From Collinsella aerofaciens (GTDB taxonomy: Bacteria; Actinomycetota; Coriobacteriia; Coriobacteriales; Coriobacteriaceae): a DNA stretch of 64,000 nucleotides. The notes under the pieces were generated by a model, which saw only the letters and a list, made by a program, of their open reading frames with translations, was not told the origin of the DNA and searched no databases. A program made the position numbers and the translations under genes. Positions 16,463-26,175 of the stretch are shown one piece after another. Numbering within the stretch: position 1 is the stretch's first letter; every line of letters starts with the position of its first letter. The stretch covers positions 186,001 through 250,000 of the forward strand of contig NZ_JAQLDU010000001.1 in the NCBI RefSeq assembly GCF_028209625.1, given 5' to 3'.

Positions 16463-18580
16463 TTACTCGTCATTATCCTCGCGCGCCGCGATCTTTTCCA
16501 CGCGAACGGCGTTTTCCTGGGTGAGCGCAGCACCCGTCAACGGGTCCCAACGTAACGGCGTATGGTCGAGCGGGCCCACGCCCAAGGCTTGAGCGCCACC
16601 GGCATCGGCACCAAACGAACGCCCACCGGGGGCGGCCGAGGTGAAGATGCACGCCGGATGCAGATACGGCGTCGTCTCCACGCGCACGCGGTCGCGGCCC
16701 ATATCACTCACGAGTTCGACGATCTCGCCGTCGGCGATGCCCATGTGCGCGGCAGCATCGGCATTCATCTGCACGGCATCCAGGTCCGACCCAGCCTCGG
16801 CGGCACCTTGGGCTGCAAGCCTTCGCGAGGTATGCGACTCAAAGGGACGGTTGCCGCTAATGAGGCGAAACATCCCCGGGCCCGGCTCCACCATGGGGGC
16901 GATCCAGTTGGGTACACGACCCAGGCCAGCTCGTTTCCATACGTCGCTTGCCAGCGCAATTTTGCCGCCATCCAAGGGAATCGCCGGCTCGCCCGTACAC
17001 GACGGCAACGCAACACCCGTGTCGGCCCAGCCGCGCTCCTTGAGCTCGTCCAGATCGATCCCAAAAGGCGCCACCTGGGCAGCCGCCAGGTCGTCAGACG
17101 TAAACCGGAAGTACTCGCCAGCCCCACACGCCTGCGCCAGACCGGCAAAAATCTCCCGACCGGGACGTGTGCCGTCATGCTGCACAGGCAGCACGGCGTT
17201 GCGGTAGAACACCCGCGAATCGTTGGCACCCACGACTGTGCCCACACCGCGGTCGGCCTCCAGATACGTCACATCGGGCAGCACGAAGTCAGAAGCGCGC
17301 GCTGTCTCGGACCAGCGGATATCAATCGTCACGAGCAAGTCGAGCTGCTGCAAAATACCCAACCACGCTCCGGCGTTGCCATAGCCTGCCCCGGGATTGC
17401 TAGCATAGACGATGAGCCCACGCAAATCGCCGGCCAGTATCGACTGACCGATGGTCGTGCACAGGCCGCGCACCGGATCGACCAGTGGATAGCGCTCGGA
17501 CCCCAGCTTGGGCCCGCGAGGCACCGGCGGCGTCGCAAAGCGCGCGGGATCGAGGTCGCCCAACACAAGCGGCGTGGGCGGATTGAGCGCGCCGCCTACA
17601 TGCCCGATGCAGCCCAGCAGCACATCGACCAAGCAGATAGCGCGCGCGGTCTGGGTGCTATTGGCATACGCGATACCGATGCCACCATGAAAGCCCGCAT
17701 CCACCACAGCGGCAGGCGCGGCGGCAGCGAGATCGCGCGCCGTGGCGACAATCTCTGCGGCCGGCACGTCGCACATCGACTCGGCCCACTCGGGCGTCCA
17801 AGCACGGGCCGCCTGCGCCAGCTCGTCAAAGCCTGTGGTATAGCGGGCAACAAACTCGTGATCGTACAGGCCCTCGGCAATCAAGACATGGGCAATGCCC
17901 AGCAGCAAGGCCAGGTCGCAGCCCGGGCGCACGCGCAGCCAGCGGTCGGCAAGCGCAGCCGAGCCGCTGCGCCGGGGGTCGACCACGATAATCTTCGCCC
18001 CGCGCCGGCGTGCATTGTTGAGCGCATCAACGGACCCCATCGTCGACGAATCGACAATGGAACGCCCCAGATACATGATGCAATCGGTATGTGCCAGGTC
18101 GGAGGCGGGGCTGTAGCCTAGGCTGTGCTCCCAACCGGTAAGTCGGCTTACCTCGCAGGCACCGTCGGCACCATACACGTTGGGCGAGCCCAGCGCATGC
18201 ATAAGGCGATATGCCCAGTAGCGGTCGAACGAGGGCACGCCGAGCGTCATACCCAGCGCACGGGGGCCACGTTCGTCAACAATCCCCAAAAGACGCTCGG
18301 CAATCTGGGCAAACGCTTCGTCCCACGAAATCGCATCGAACCCCGAGCCATCAGCTCGTCGGCGCATGGGGCGCACAATGCGATCGCGCTCGTCAAACGG
18401 CATAGACAGGCGATGCCGACCGCGGGCGCACAGGGCACGCGCCGCGCACGGATGCCCCACAACCGGCAGCTCGGCCACCACGCGACCGTCCTCAACGCGT
18501 GCCGCAAAGGCGCAATCGGCATAGCATCCCCCGCATGTAGTCACCACGGCGCGACCGTCACGCTTCACAGCAGATGCCAT
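16463..18580 (-). CDS. Orphan molybdopterin oxidoreductase of the DMSO reductase family
   Basis: 705 residues. The N-terminal [4Fe-4S] set is C16, C19, C23 and C51 (TCGGCYADC, then LCARG). The domain that binds bis-MGD follows, with a likely Mo-ligating Cys in GADGACEVSR (where FdhF has Sec), VVDPRRSGSAALAD, and a C-terminal molydopterin-dinucleotide domain. No twin-arginine signal is visible, so it is probably cytoplasmic. No iron-sulfur or membrane subunit lies beside it. ATG 18580 is chosen because AAAGGGG lies upstream at a good distance. Substrate unknown; its place before selA and after the formate hydrogenlyase terminator suggests a redox role using the same cofactor supply. Confidence 0.85.
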   Translation of the reverse strand: MASAVKRDGRAVVTTCGGCYADCAFAARVEDGRVVAELPVVGHPCAARALCARGRHRLSMPFDERDRIVRPMRRRADGSGFDAISWDEAFAQIAERLLGIVDERGPRALGMTLGVPSFDRYWAYRLMHALGSPNVYGADGACEVSRLTGWEHSLGYSPASDLAHTDCIMYLGRSIVDSSTMGSVDALNNARRRGAKIIVVDPRRSGSAALADRWLRVRPGCDLALLLGIAHVLIAEGLYDHEFVARYTTGFDELAQAARAWTPEWAESMCDVPAAEIVATARDLAAAAPAAVVDAGFHGGIGIAYANSTQTARAICLVDVLLGCIGHVGGALNPPTPLVLGDLDPARFATPPVPRGPKLGSERYPLVDPVRGLCTTIGQSILAGDLRGLIVYASNPGAGYGNAGAWLGILQQLDLLVTIDIRWSETARASDFVLPDVTYLEADRGVGTVVGANDSRVFYRNAVLPVQHDGTRPGREIFAGLAQACGAGEYFRFTSDDLAAAQVAPFGIDLDELKERGWADTGVALPSCTGEPAIPLDGGKIALASDVWKRAGLGRVPNWIAPMVEPGPGMFRLISGNRPFESHTSRRLAAQGAAEAGSDLDAVQMNADAAAHMGIADGEIVELVSDMGRDRVRVETTPYLHPACIFTSAAPGGRSFGADAGGAQALGVGPLDHTPLRWDPLTGAALTQENAVRVEKIAAREDNDE

Positions 18581-18642
18581 CTCGATTACCCCTTTCATCA
18601 GCCAAACACAACAGGCCAAAAGCCCGGCAACGAGTCCCAGGC

Positions 18643-18680
18643 CAAAAAAGCCTCCCGCACGGCAACGCCCCGCGGGAGGC
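18643..18680 (-). terminator. Terminator ending the formate hydrogenlyase operon
   Basis: The stem GCCTCCCGC / GCGGGAGGC is followed by six T on the minus strand, about 22 bases after the focA stop. It separates the 14-gene hydrogenlyase operon from the oxidoreductase-selAB unit. Confidence 0.88.
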
Positions 18681-18702
18681 CCAACGTCAAACAGACGGTA
18701 CC

Positions 18703-19542
18703 TTACGCCTCGGACTTCTTGGCGTAGATAAACCAGTAGCCGAGCGCGACCAGAACCGCGCCGCCCACGATGTTGCCCAGCGTGGCGGCGGACAGGTTAA
18801 ACGCAATGCCCGCAGTGTTGAGCGCATCGGCGCCGGCGACGTCAGCACCATAGCCGCACGCGTGCATCACGGCACCCATGGGCAAAAAGTACATGTTGGC
18901 AACGCAGTGCTCAAAACCGCAGGCCACAAAGGCAGCGATCGGCAGCAAAATACCCACGACCTTATCGACCACGGTCTTGCCGGCGGTACCGATCCACACG
19001 GCCAGGCACACAAAGATATTGCACAGGATACCGCGGAAGAAGATCGTCACCCAGTCGATCGTCACCTTGCCGGCGGCGACGCTCACCATGGAGTTGGCGA
19101 CCGCCTCGCCATTGAGCTTGTAAATGCCGGCCATGTACACCAAAAAGACGATGAACAGAGCGCCGACAAAATTGCCGACCCACACGACGATCCAGGCCTT
19201 GAGCATCTGAGCCAAGGTGATCTTTTTGCTCTTGAGCGCGCAGACCATAAGCGAATTACCGGTAAACAGCTCGGCGCCGCACACCAGCACCAGCACCAGG
19301 CCCAGGCAAAAGCACAGGCCGCCCACGACGCGCTGAGCGCCCCAGCCGAGCGTGCTATCGCTCAAGAACACCGTAAAGAACAGGCCGCCGAAGGCGATGA
19401 ACGCGCCGGCGAACATTGCCAACAGAAAGGCCTTTGCGACCGGCAGGTTGGCCTTGGTCACGCCGGCGGCCTCGGTCTTGGCCTCGATCGCAGCGGGCGC
19501 CAGGCAATCGGGAGCGGGGTACTCCACCTTGGAATCTGCCAT
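18703..19542 (-). CDS. focA: Formate channel of the FNT family
   Basis: A pentameric inner-membrane channel that exports or imports formate. About 280 residues with six hydrophobic segments. The central His lies in GFEHCVANMYFLPMG, matching the gating His region of FocA, and CGAELFTGNSLM is also typical. It is the last gene of the hydrogenlyase operon, matching formate supply to FdhF. ATG 19542 is used; an ATG 11 codons upstream is possible but adds a charged, non-family N-terminus. Confidence 0.93.
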   Translation of the reverse strand: MADSKVEYPAPDCLAPAAIEAKTEAAGVTKANLPVAKAFLLAMFAGAFIAFGGLFFTVFLSDSTLGWGAQRVVGGLCFCLGLVLVLVCGAELFTGNSLMVCALKSKKITLAQMLKAWIVVWVGNFVGALFIVFLVYMAGIYKLNGEAVANSMVSVAAGKVTIDWVTIFFRGILCNIFVCLAVWIGTAGKTVVDKVVGILLPIAAFVACGFEHCVANMYFLPMGAVMHACGYGADVAGADALNTAGIAFNLSAATLGNIVGGAVLVALGYWFIYAKKSEA

Positions 19543-19581
19543 GTCAATCACTTCTTTCCTAACAAAATGGAACAAGTGCTC

Positions 19582-20085
19582 CTACTGCTCTTGCCCCAAG
19601 CGGACAAAGTGGGAAAAGTCGTTGGCGGCCACGGCGTCGTACACGGCGTCGACGGCGTCAAAGACTTCCGGGGACATGGGGTTGTAGAACTCCGTGTCGC
19701 CCGGCTGAATCCCGACGAAGACGATATCATCGCACGATTGCTCAATCTCTTCGATCAGAATCGACAAAGGGAGCGAATGCGTGGTGAACATCGACTTGCG
19801 GGCCACATCGCGCTTGTCGAGCAAACGGATGGACCCGACGGGCAGCGCCATGTCGGCGGCATCGACCAAGACCAGGCGCGGCGGACGCTCGCGCTTGACC
19901 TCGATGATGTCATCCTCGGGCGTCTGGCCGCCGTCGATGGTGTACCAGCCGGCGATGGGTGCGTCCTCCATCTTTTTGGAGAGCACGGGGCCGGCGGCAT
20001 CGTCGGCGCGCAGTACGCTTCCCGCCGTGAGCACGATGCCCGCAAACGAGGCGCCGTTCACACGTCCAGCCACAACGCGACCCAT
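19582..20085 (-). CDS. hycI: HycI, hydrogenase maturation protease
   Basis: Endopeptidase that removes the C-terminal tail of the NiFe large subunit (HyfG) after nickel insertion. The metal-binding acidic and His residues typical of HycI can be seen in RADDAAGPVL, LVDAADM and TTHSLPLSIL; GIQPGDTEFYNPMSPEV matches the family end. 167 residues. It overlaps the hycH stop by one base, consistent with coupled expression with its target. Confidence 0.93.
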   Translation of the reverse strand: MGRVVAGRVNGASFAGIVLTAGSVLRADDAAGPVLSKKMEDAPIAGWYTIDGGQTPEDDIIEVKRERPPRLVLVDAADMALPVGSIRLLDKRDVARKSMFTTHSLPLSILIEEIEQSCDDIVFVGIQPGDTEFYNPMSPEVFDAVDAVYDAVAANDFSHFVRLGQEQ

Positions 20086-20666
20086 TACTGCAACCTCCCC
20101 GTCAGATACACGCCCGACACATCCCGCGCGCGCTCAACCAGATCGCGAAACTTCATTAAGAACGCGACCTGCTGGGCATGCAGGCCAAAGTCATCGTCGA
20201 ACACCGAGATGCCGGCCTTAGCCGACCCGCGAAAACCGCGCTCGTCGAGCAACGCGTCGCAGGCCTCGAGCAGCGACGGTACCGCCGCCTTGTCGAGCTG
20301 GCACTCACCAAAGGAGCGGATGGCCTCGAACTTGGTTTTGGCCTCCCCCTCCGGCAGCGCGTCGAAGAGCGAATAGAACACATCCACCGGCACCGACAGG
20401 CGCGGCTCAAAGCAGTCGAGCACGCCGGTGTGGTGGCCCACGGCGAGCGTGTAGTACAGCACGTCGCAGGCCTCCTGGGGAACGTCTTCCTCGGTCTCCA
20501 CAAACTTACGCGTGAGCTCGTAAAAGACCACCTGGTCGGGCGCATGGCCCAGGCAGGGGTCGACGACGCCCTCGGCGGCCTCGTCGCTTGCGCGCGAGGC
20601 ATCGCCAAAGGAGCCGCCGAGCATACCGGGGCCCGCAAAGTAACCAGAGCGGTCCGTGAGTTCCAT
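20085..20666 (-). CDS. hycH: HycH/HyfJ formate hydrogenlyase maturation protein
   Basis: A small accessory protein needed for processing of the hydrogenase large subunit. The core QVVFYELTRKFVETEED and YYTLAVGHHTGVLDCFE match E. coli HycH closely. At 193 residues it is longer than the 136 of E. coli HycH, with an extra Gly/Asp-rich N-terminus of about 45 residues. Its start directly follows the hyfI stop and its stop overlaps hycI. Confidence 0.9.
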   Translation of the reverse strand: MELTDRSGYFAGPGMLGGSFGDASRASDEAAEGVVDPCLGHAPDQVVFYELTRKFVETEEDVPQEACDVLYYTLAVGHHTGVLDCFEPRLSVPVDVFYSLFDALPEGEAKTKFEAIRSFGECQLDKAAVPSLLEACDALLDERGFRGSAKAGISVFDDDFGLHAQQVAFLMKFRDLVERARDVSGVYLTGRLQ

Positions 20667-21449
20667 CTAGCGACCTCCGGCCAGCACCAGATCCTGCAGC
20701 GCCGAGTACACCTCAACGCGGCGCGGATCGTCCTGCTTGTCGATGAGCAGCGCCATGGCACCGCGGATATCGCCCTTGGGCGCACCCTCGAGCATATCCA
20801 TAAACTCGTTGGCCAGGTCGCGGCCGTAACGGTAACCGCTCATGGCGCGAGCTTCGCGTTCGATGGCAACACGCAGCTTGTACGGCACGCCGGGGTGCAG
20901 GATATCGGCCTGCTCGCCGGCGGCCTCCACCGTGGTCTCGGCATGGAGCTTTTGGTCCAGCAGACCGAGTGCCATGGCAAAGCCGTAGACGGTCTGCGCG
21001 GGACTGGGCGGGCAGCCGGGGATGTAGACATCGACCGGCAGAATCTTGTCCGTGCCGCCCCAGACGCAGTAGTTGTCGTAGAAGATGCCGCCGGTGCAGC
21101 CGCACGCACCATAGGACACCACAATCTTGGGATCGGGTGCGGCCTCAAAGGCGCGCAGGGCCGGCATGCGCATGGCACGCGTCACGGCGCCGGTGTACAG
21201 CAGCACATCGGCGTGACGGGGTGAGGGCACGACCTTGATGCCAAAACGCTCGACGTCGAAGACGGGTGTGATGGAACCGAAGATCTCGATCTCGCAGCCG
21301 TTGCAGCCGCCGCAGTCGACACGGTAGACGTACACCGAGCGCTTGATCTTCTTAAGAAGGGTCGCCTTGGCCTTCTCGATGCTCTCATCGAGCTCGATCT
21401 TGGTCGGGCGGTACTGAAGCCGCTCGGGCAAAAGCGTGGGTTCGGCCAT
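20667..21449 (-). CDS. hyfI: Hydrogenase small subunit HyfI/HycG (NuoB-like)
   Basis: Carries the [4Fe-4S] cluster proximal to the NiFe site, in the peripheral arm on the cytoplasmic face. Cysteine ligands are visible in DCGGCNGCEIEIFG, YGACGCTGG and IPGCPPSPAQ, as in group 4 hydrogenases and NuoB. 260 residues; the C-terminal quarter extends beyond the core. Part of the tightly packed hyfA-I array. Confidence 0.95.
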   Translation of the reverse strand: MAEPTLLPERLQYRPTKIELDESIEKAKATLLKKIKRSVYVYRVDCGGCNGCEIEIFGSITPVFDVERFGIKVVPSPRHADVLLYTGAVTRAMRMPALRAFEAAPDPKIVVSYGACGCTGGIFYDNYCVWGGTDKILPVDVYIPGCPPSPAQTVYGFAMALGLLDQKLHAETTVEAAGEQADILHPGVPYKLRVAIEREARAMSGYRYGRDLANEFMDMLEGAPKGDIRGAMALLIDKQDDPRRVEVYSALQDLVLAGGR

Positions 21450-21451
21450 GG

Positions 21452-22168
21452 TTACTCCTCCTTCGTTTCAAAATCCATGATGATGCCCTCGACCGGCGCC
21501 GGACCGGCGGGAATCTCGGGCGCATCGGGGTTGAGCTCGCGGTCGATATACTCCGGGTTCACGCCGTGGCCGCCCAGATACTCCATGCCGGGGCCCTGGG
21601 GCTCGCCGGACGCAAGCGTCTCGTTGGCAGCCATGCCGCGCGCGTTACCGGTCTTGACGGCCGAGGCGGCGCGCAGGGCGTCGAGCTCGCGCTTGCACTC
21701 CTGGCACATGCCGACGGTACGGGCGGCCTGCTCGGCCTCCATGCCGCCGGCCTTTTGCAGCAGGCGCTTGGCGTAGTCGATCTCCTTGTGCGGGGCAAAC
21801 GGCTTGCCGCAACGCGAGCAGTGCTCGAGCGTATAGACGCTCTTACTGGTGAGATCGTCCTTGCTCATAACAGCCAGCTCAAACTCCTCGGTGAGCTTGA
21901 TGGCCTCCATGGGGCAGGCTTCCTCGCAGCGGCCGCAGAAGATGCAGCGACCGTAGTCGATCGACCAGGTGATGGTATCGGCCGCAAGGTCGGTGTCCAT
22001 GCGAATGGCATCGGCCGGGCACGCCACGCCGCAGGCACCGCAGGCGATGCAGAGCTCCGCGTTGTGCTCGGGCTTGCCGCGCATGTCCTTGTTGGTGGGA
22101 AACGGCGCAAACGGGTACTTGACCGTCGCGTCGCCGGCCTTGGCGTTGACCTTCCAAAGCTTCAGCAT
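21452..22168 (-). CDS. hyfH: Iron-sulfur subunit HyfH/HycF (NuoI-like)
   Basis: Electron-transfer subunit with two ferredoxin motifs, LCIACGACGVACP and RCIFCGRCEEACP, giving two [4Fe-4S] clusters. A zinc-ribbon-like pair, CSRCGKPF and CQECKRE, follows, as in E. coli HycF. The C-terminal 60 residues are Pro/Gly/Glu-rich. ATG 22168 starts one base after the hyfG stop; an upstream extension overlapping hyfG is not needed. Confidence 0.94.
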   Translation of the reverse strand: MLKLWKVNAKAGDATVKYPFAPFPTNKDMRGKPEHNAELCIACGACGVACPADAIRMDTDLAADTITWSIDYGRCIFCGRCEEACPMEAIKLTEEFELAVMSKDDLTSKSVYTLEHCSRCGKPFAPHKEIDYAKRLLQKAGGMEAEQAARTVGMCQECKRELDALRAASAVKTGNARGMAANETLASGEPQGPGMEYLGGHGVNPEYIDRELNPDAPEIPAGPAPVEGIIMDFETKEE

Positions 22169-22169
22169 A

Positions 22170-23942
22170 TTAGAGCGCCTCCTCATCGAGCGGAGCGGCC
22201 ATGGTGCCCTCGCCCGCAAGCGGCGACTTGTCGCGCCAGACGTTCTCGAACTGCTCCTTGTCGAGCACGTGATCGCGCTTGGCGGCGACATCGGTCACCG
22301 TCACGCGGTCGGTGCAGGAGTAGCACGGGTCGAGCGAGCCGACGATCAGCGCCGCGTCGCCCACGGTGTTGCCGCGGAACATGTAGCGCAGGACCGGCCA
22401 GTTGCTGTACGTGGCGGCCTTGGCGCGCCAGCGGTAGCACTTCTGGTTGTTGCCGAGCATCGCCCAGTGCACATCCTCGCCGCGCGGCGCCTCGGTGGCG
22501 CCGATGGCGTACTTGTGCGGGGTGTACTCCCAATCCGTGGTGAGGATGGGGCCCGACGGGCAGTTCTCGAGCATGGTCTCGATCATGTCGATCGAATCGT
22601 AGACCTCCTGGATGCGAACGGCGGTACGGCCGAAGGCATCGCAGGTGTCGGCCGTAGCGGCGTGCATCTTTTGGACGTCCGGATCGGCGTAGCCGTCGAA
22701 GGGATGGTCAAAGCGCACGTCGCGGGCATAGCCCGAGCCACGCATGAGCGGGCCGACCGGCGAGAAGTCGCGTGCGATCTTGCGGTCCAGAATGCCGATG
22801 CCACTCGTACGCTCAATAAAGTTGGGCGTGGAGAGCAAGACGTCGACGAGCTCCTGAACCTCGGAGCGCAGCTGGTGGATGGTCGTGAGCGTGGAGAGCT
22901 TCTGCTCGGCCAAAATGTCGCGACGCACGCCGCCGATCACGTTGAGGCCGTAGGTCTTGCGGTGACCGGAGAGCTTCTCGGCCAGGTCCATGGACTTCTC
23001 GCGGACGCGGAAGAACTGCTGGAAGCCGGAGTCGAAGCCGGTGTAGTGCGATGCGAGGCCAATATTGAGCAGGTGCGAGTGCAGACGCTCGACCTCAAGC
23101 ATGATGGCGCGGATGTACTGGGCGCGCGGCGGGACATGAATGCCCTGGGCGCGCTCGACGGCCTCGGCATAGGCCACCGAGTGGGCGCAGCCGCAGATGC
23201 CGCAGATACGGTCGGCGAGGAACGTCACCGCGTCATAGTTCAGGCGCGTCTCGGCGACCTTCTCCATGCCGCGGTGCACGTAGAACAGACGGTAGTCGGC
23301 ATCGACGATCGTCTCGCCCTCAACGAACAGGCGGAAGTGGCCGGGCTCGTCAGAGGTAATGTGCAACGGGCCCATGGGGACGAGTGTGGTCTCCTTGCCC
23401 TTGGTATCGGCCAAGAACTCGTAGTTTTCCATGTCGCTCGCGGGAGCGGGACGGAAGCGGTAGTCCATGGAGTCCTTGCGCAGCGGGTACAGGCCGCTGG
23501 GCCAATCATCGGGCAGCACCAGGCGGCGACGGTCGGGCAGGCCCTCGGGAATCAGGCCGAACATGTCGCGAAGCTCGCGCTCGCCCCACACGCAGGCGGG
23601 GACGAACGGCGTCACGGACGGGAACGTCATCTTGGCGGGATCGACCTCGGTACGCACGGTCACCCAGCCGGGATCCTCCCCCTCCATGGAGATGACGTAG
23701 TACACGGCGTAACGGCCACACAGACTGCGCTCATCGTTACCGATGATCACGGGAATCCAGCCGTAGCGCTCGTAGTACAGGTAGTGGACGGCCTCGGGCA
23801 GCTTATCCTGCTTGACGGTGATCGTCAGCTGGTCCTCGCACTGCCACTCGACCTTCTCGATGCAGCCCGGAACGGCGCGGCGCAGGGCCTCGACATGGCT
23901 CTCGCAGCGACGGGCATACACCTTGTTCTCAGTTTCAATCAT
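22170..23942 (-). CDS. hyfG: NiFe hydrogenase large subunit HyfG/HycE (NuoCD fusion)
   Basis: Catalytic subunit of the group 4a hydrogenase that reduces protons to H2. 590 residues: a NuoC-like N-terminal domain (about 1-170) fused to a NuoD-like domain. NiFe ligands are in RICGICGCAHS (about residue 245) and DPCYSCTDR (about 537). A tail of about 50 residues after CTDR is the piece expected to be removed by HycI. Cys, not Sec, fills all four ligand positions. Confidence 0.96.
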   Translation of the reverse strand: MIETENKVYARRCESHVEALRRAVPGCIEKVEWQCEDQLTITVKQDKLPEAVHYLYYERYGWIPVIIGNDERSLCGRYAVYYVISMEGEDPGWVTVRTEVDPAKMTFPSVTPFVPACVWGERELRDMFGLIPEGLPDRRRLVLPDDWPSGLYPLRKDSMDYRFRPAPASDMENYEFLADTKGKETTLVPMGPLHITSDEPGHFRLFVEGETIVDADYRLFYVHRGMEKVAETRLNYDAVTFLADRICGICGCAHSVAYAEAVERAQGIHVPPRAQYIRAIMLEVERLHSHLLNIGLASHYTGFDSGFQQFFRVREKSMDLAEKLSGHRKTYGLNVIGGVRRDILAEQKLSTLTTIHQLRSEVQELVDVLLSTPNFIERTSGIGILDRKIARDFSPVGPLMRGSGYARDVRFDHPFDGYADPDVQKMHAATADTCDAFGRTAVRIQEVYDSIDMIETMLENCPSGPILTTDWEYTPHKYAIGATEAPRGEDVHWAMLGNNQKCYRWRAKAATYSNWPVLRYMFRGNTVGDAALIVGSLDPCYSCTDRVTVTDVAAKRDHVLDKEQFENVWRDKSPLAGEGTMAAPLDEEAL

Positions 23943-23945
23943 TCG

Positions 23946-25505
23946 TTACTCCACCTCGCTCTGAGCGGTCTCGGTACCGAACACAGCGCGGTACATCGGC
24001 GTCGCGTGAAGTTCCTCGGTGCTCTGCTCGAGCACGATGCCGGTCGCGGTCTCCACACCGTGCACGAGAGGCAGCGGGGTGGCGATGCCAAACCACAAGA
24101 TCATGACAGCCAGGATGATTTCGGGGATAAGCATGAGCGCCGGGGCCTCATGCTTGCCCATGCCCTGGGGCGCATGGCCGAATACCGACTTGAGTGCGAT
24201 GCGGGTGAGCGCGGAGATGGCCACGGTAAGACCGAGGGCGACCACGACGACCAGCCACATGGGACCGGCGGTAACACCGGCGACAAAAGTCAGGAACTCG
24301 GAAATAAACATGCCAAAGGGCGGGAAGGCACCAAGACCGAGCAGTGCCAGGACGGCGAGCGCGGCGGTTGCGGGTGCAACCTCGACGACGCCCTGGATCT
24401 TGGCCAGGCTACGCGTGCCAAAGGCGTGCTGGATGTTGCCGGACACGCAGAAGGCAAGCGTCTTGGTAAAGCCGTGGAACACGCAGTGCAGCAGGGCCGC
24501 GGCGATACCCAGCGGGCCACCGATACCCAGGCACAGGGCGATAACGCCCACGTTCTCCACAGACGAGTACGCAAAGCGGCGCTTGAGGTCGTCCTGGCGA
24601 AACATCGAAAGTGCCGCCACCAAAATGGACAGCGTGCCGACGATCAGCAGCAAAAGTTGCGGATACTCGGCGCCCACGGCTTGGATAGTAAAGCCGTAGA
24701 AGCGCATGATCACAAGCATGGCGCACTTAAGCAGCACGCCCGAGAGCAGGGCCGAGACAGGGCTCGGGGCCTGGGAGTGGGCATCGGGCAGCCAAGTGTG
24801 CATGGGGAACAGGCCGGCCTTGGTGCCAAAACCGATCACGATAAACGCAAAGGCGAGGCGCATGAGCGTCGGGTCGAACTGATCGGCATACGGCAGCACG
24901 CACGACAGGAATGCGGCCTCGTGGGCATTGGGAATCACGTCGGCGGCGTTGGCGTAGATCAGCAGCGTACCGAACAGGCCAAAGGCCACGCCGGCGGTGC
25001 AGACCATCGCATACTTCCAAGAAGCCTCGAGGGCCGTCTTGTTCTTGTAGATACCCACGAGGAACACGGTGGAAAGCGTGGTTGCTTCCACGGCGGCCCA
25101 CGTGAGGATCATGTTGTTGGACAGGCACGCGAGCAGCATGGTGAACACGAACAGGCTAAACAGCGCAAAATACTGCTTGGCGCGCTCGGCGGGCATGGAG
25201 CCCTCCTCGATATCGGCCTTTACATAGGGCAGCGAGAACAGCCCCGTAAGAAAACCGATAAAGCCGATGAGCAGCACAAAGATGGCGCCCAGCGAATCGA
25301 GGTGGAACCACAGGCCAAGAGCGCTCGCGGTTTCGCCGCTCGTAAGGACGTCACCGGCCGTCATAATCGACAGCACCAGTACGGCTGCGACGGAGACCAG
25401 GTTGAGACCGGCAAACACGTTATAGGACGTATTCTTGGGCAAAAACGCCATGACCAGCGAGAACACCAAGGGAGTCGCGAGCAGGGCGAGAATCAACGTT
25501 TCCAT
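23946..25505 (-). CDS. hyfF: Membrane subunit HyfF (NuoL/M/N-like antiporter-type)
   Basis: A proton-channel-like inner-membrane subunit of hydrogenase-4-type complexes, with about 14 hydrophobic segments in 519 residues. Conserved charged positions of the antiporter-like fold are seen in ILTWAAVEATTLSTVFLVG (Glu in TM5) and FGTKAGLFPMHTWLPDAH (Lys in TM7). E. coli hycABCDEFGHI has no counterpart, so the complex is Hyf-type. Packed with hyfE and hyfG. Confidence 0.92.
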   Translation of the reverse strand: METLILALLATPLVFSLVMAFLPKNTSYNVFAGLNLVSVAAVLVLSIMTAGDVLTSGETASALGLWFHLDSLGAIFVLLIGFIGFLTGLFSLPYVKADIEEGSMPAERAKQYFALFSLFVFTMLLACLSNNMILTWAAVEATTLSTVFLVGIYKNKTALEASWKYAMVCTAGVAFGLFGTLLIYANAADVIPNAHEAAFLSCVLPYADQFDPTLMRLAFAFIVIGFGTKAGLFPMHTWLPDAHSQAPSPVSALLSGVLLKCAMLVIMRFYGFTIQAVGAEYPQLLLLIVGTLSILVAALSMFRQDDLKRRFAYSSVENVGVIALCLGIGGPLGIAAALLHCVFHGFTKTLAFCVSGNIQHAFGTRSLAKIQGVVEVAPATAALAVLALLGLGAFPPFGMFISEFLTFVAGVTAGPMWLVVVVALGLTVAISALTRIALKSVFGHAPQGMGKHEAPALMLIPEIILAVMILWFGIATPLPLVHGVETATGIVLEQSTEELHATPMYRAVFGTETAQSEVE

Positions 25506-25508
25506 GGA

Positions 25509-26162
25509 CTACCCCCTCAGCTCGGACAGGTCGCGCGCATCGAGCGAGTGGGAGTCGTCCCAAATGCGACGCACGACGATGGACATGATGATGACGGCAA
25601 AGATGGCGTCGGTGGCGATACCGATCTCGATGATCTCGGGGGCGGTGGGGGCCAAAAGCGCGAGCGTCACATGGCTGCCGTTTTCCATAAGGCAGTATCC
25701 AAAGATCTGCTTCATGATGTTGCGCTGCGAGATGATGCAGGTGAGGCCCACAAAGAAGTGAGCGAAGCTAATAGCGAGCGCAGGCGTTGCGACCTCGGCC
25801 GTGGGCAGGCTGATCTGCGTCACGACGGCAAAGCAAATCGCGACCTCCACGGCGATGATGCAAATGGCCCACGCAGGCTTAAGGCCGGCCTTGAGCGATG
25901 CGTCGCTCGGCTCGCCCATCTTCTTGTATGCGCGGTTGAGGATGTAAGGGACCAGGACGACCTTAGTGATAAAGGCAGATCCAGCCCACATAAGCAGCTC
26001 CTGCGCACCAGTGGTGACACCGAGCGTGGCGAGAAGCCCCACGAGCACCAGCGACTGCACCGCATACCAGCGGATAGCATGTTTGATGTTCTTGGAGACG
26101 ACCACCATGGTGGACGTGACGATCAGAAGGCCGCCAAGGATGTTGACGATCGAATAACCCAT
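25509..26162 (-). CDS. hyfE: Membrane subunit HyfE (NuoK-like)
   Basis: A small membrane subunit of 217 residues with several hydrophobic helices and an amphipathic C-terminal part. Length and position between the HyfD- and HyfF-like subunits match hydrogenase-4 HyfE (216 residues in E. coli). It begins just before the hyfF start (four-base gap), so translation is coupled. Confidence 0.9.
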   Translation of the reverse strand: MGYSIVNILGGLLIVTSTMVVVSKNIKHAIRWYAVQSLVLVGLLATLGVTTGAQELLMWAGSAFITKVVLVPYILNRAYKKMGEPSDASLKAGLKPAWAICIIAVEVAICFAVVTQISLPTAEVATPALAISFAHFFVGLTCIISQRNIMKQIFGYCLMENGSHVTLALLAPTAPEIIEIGIATDAIFAVIIMSIVVRRIWDDSHSLDARDLSELRG

Positions 26163-26175
26163 GTCGTTCTACCTC

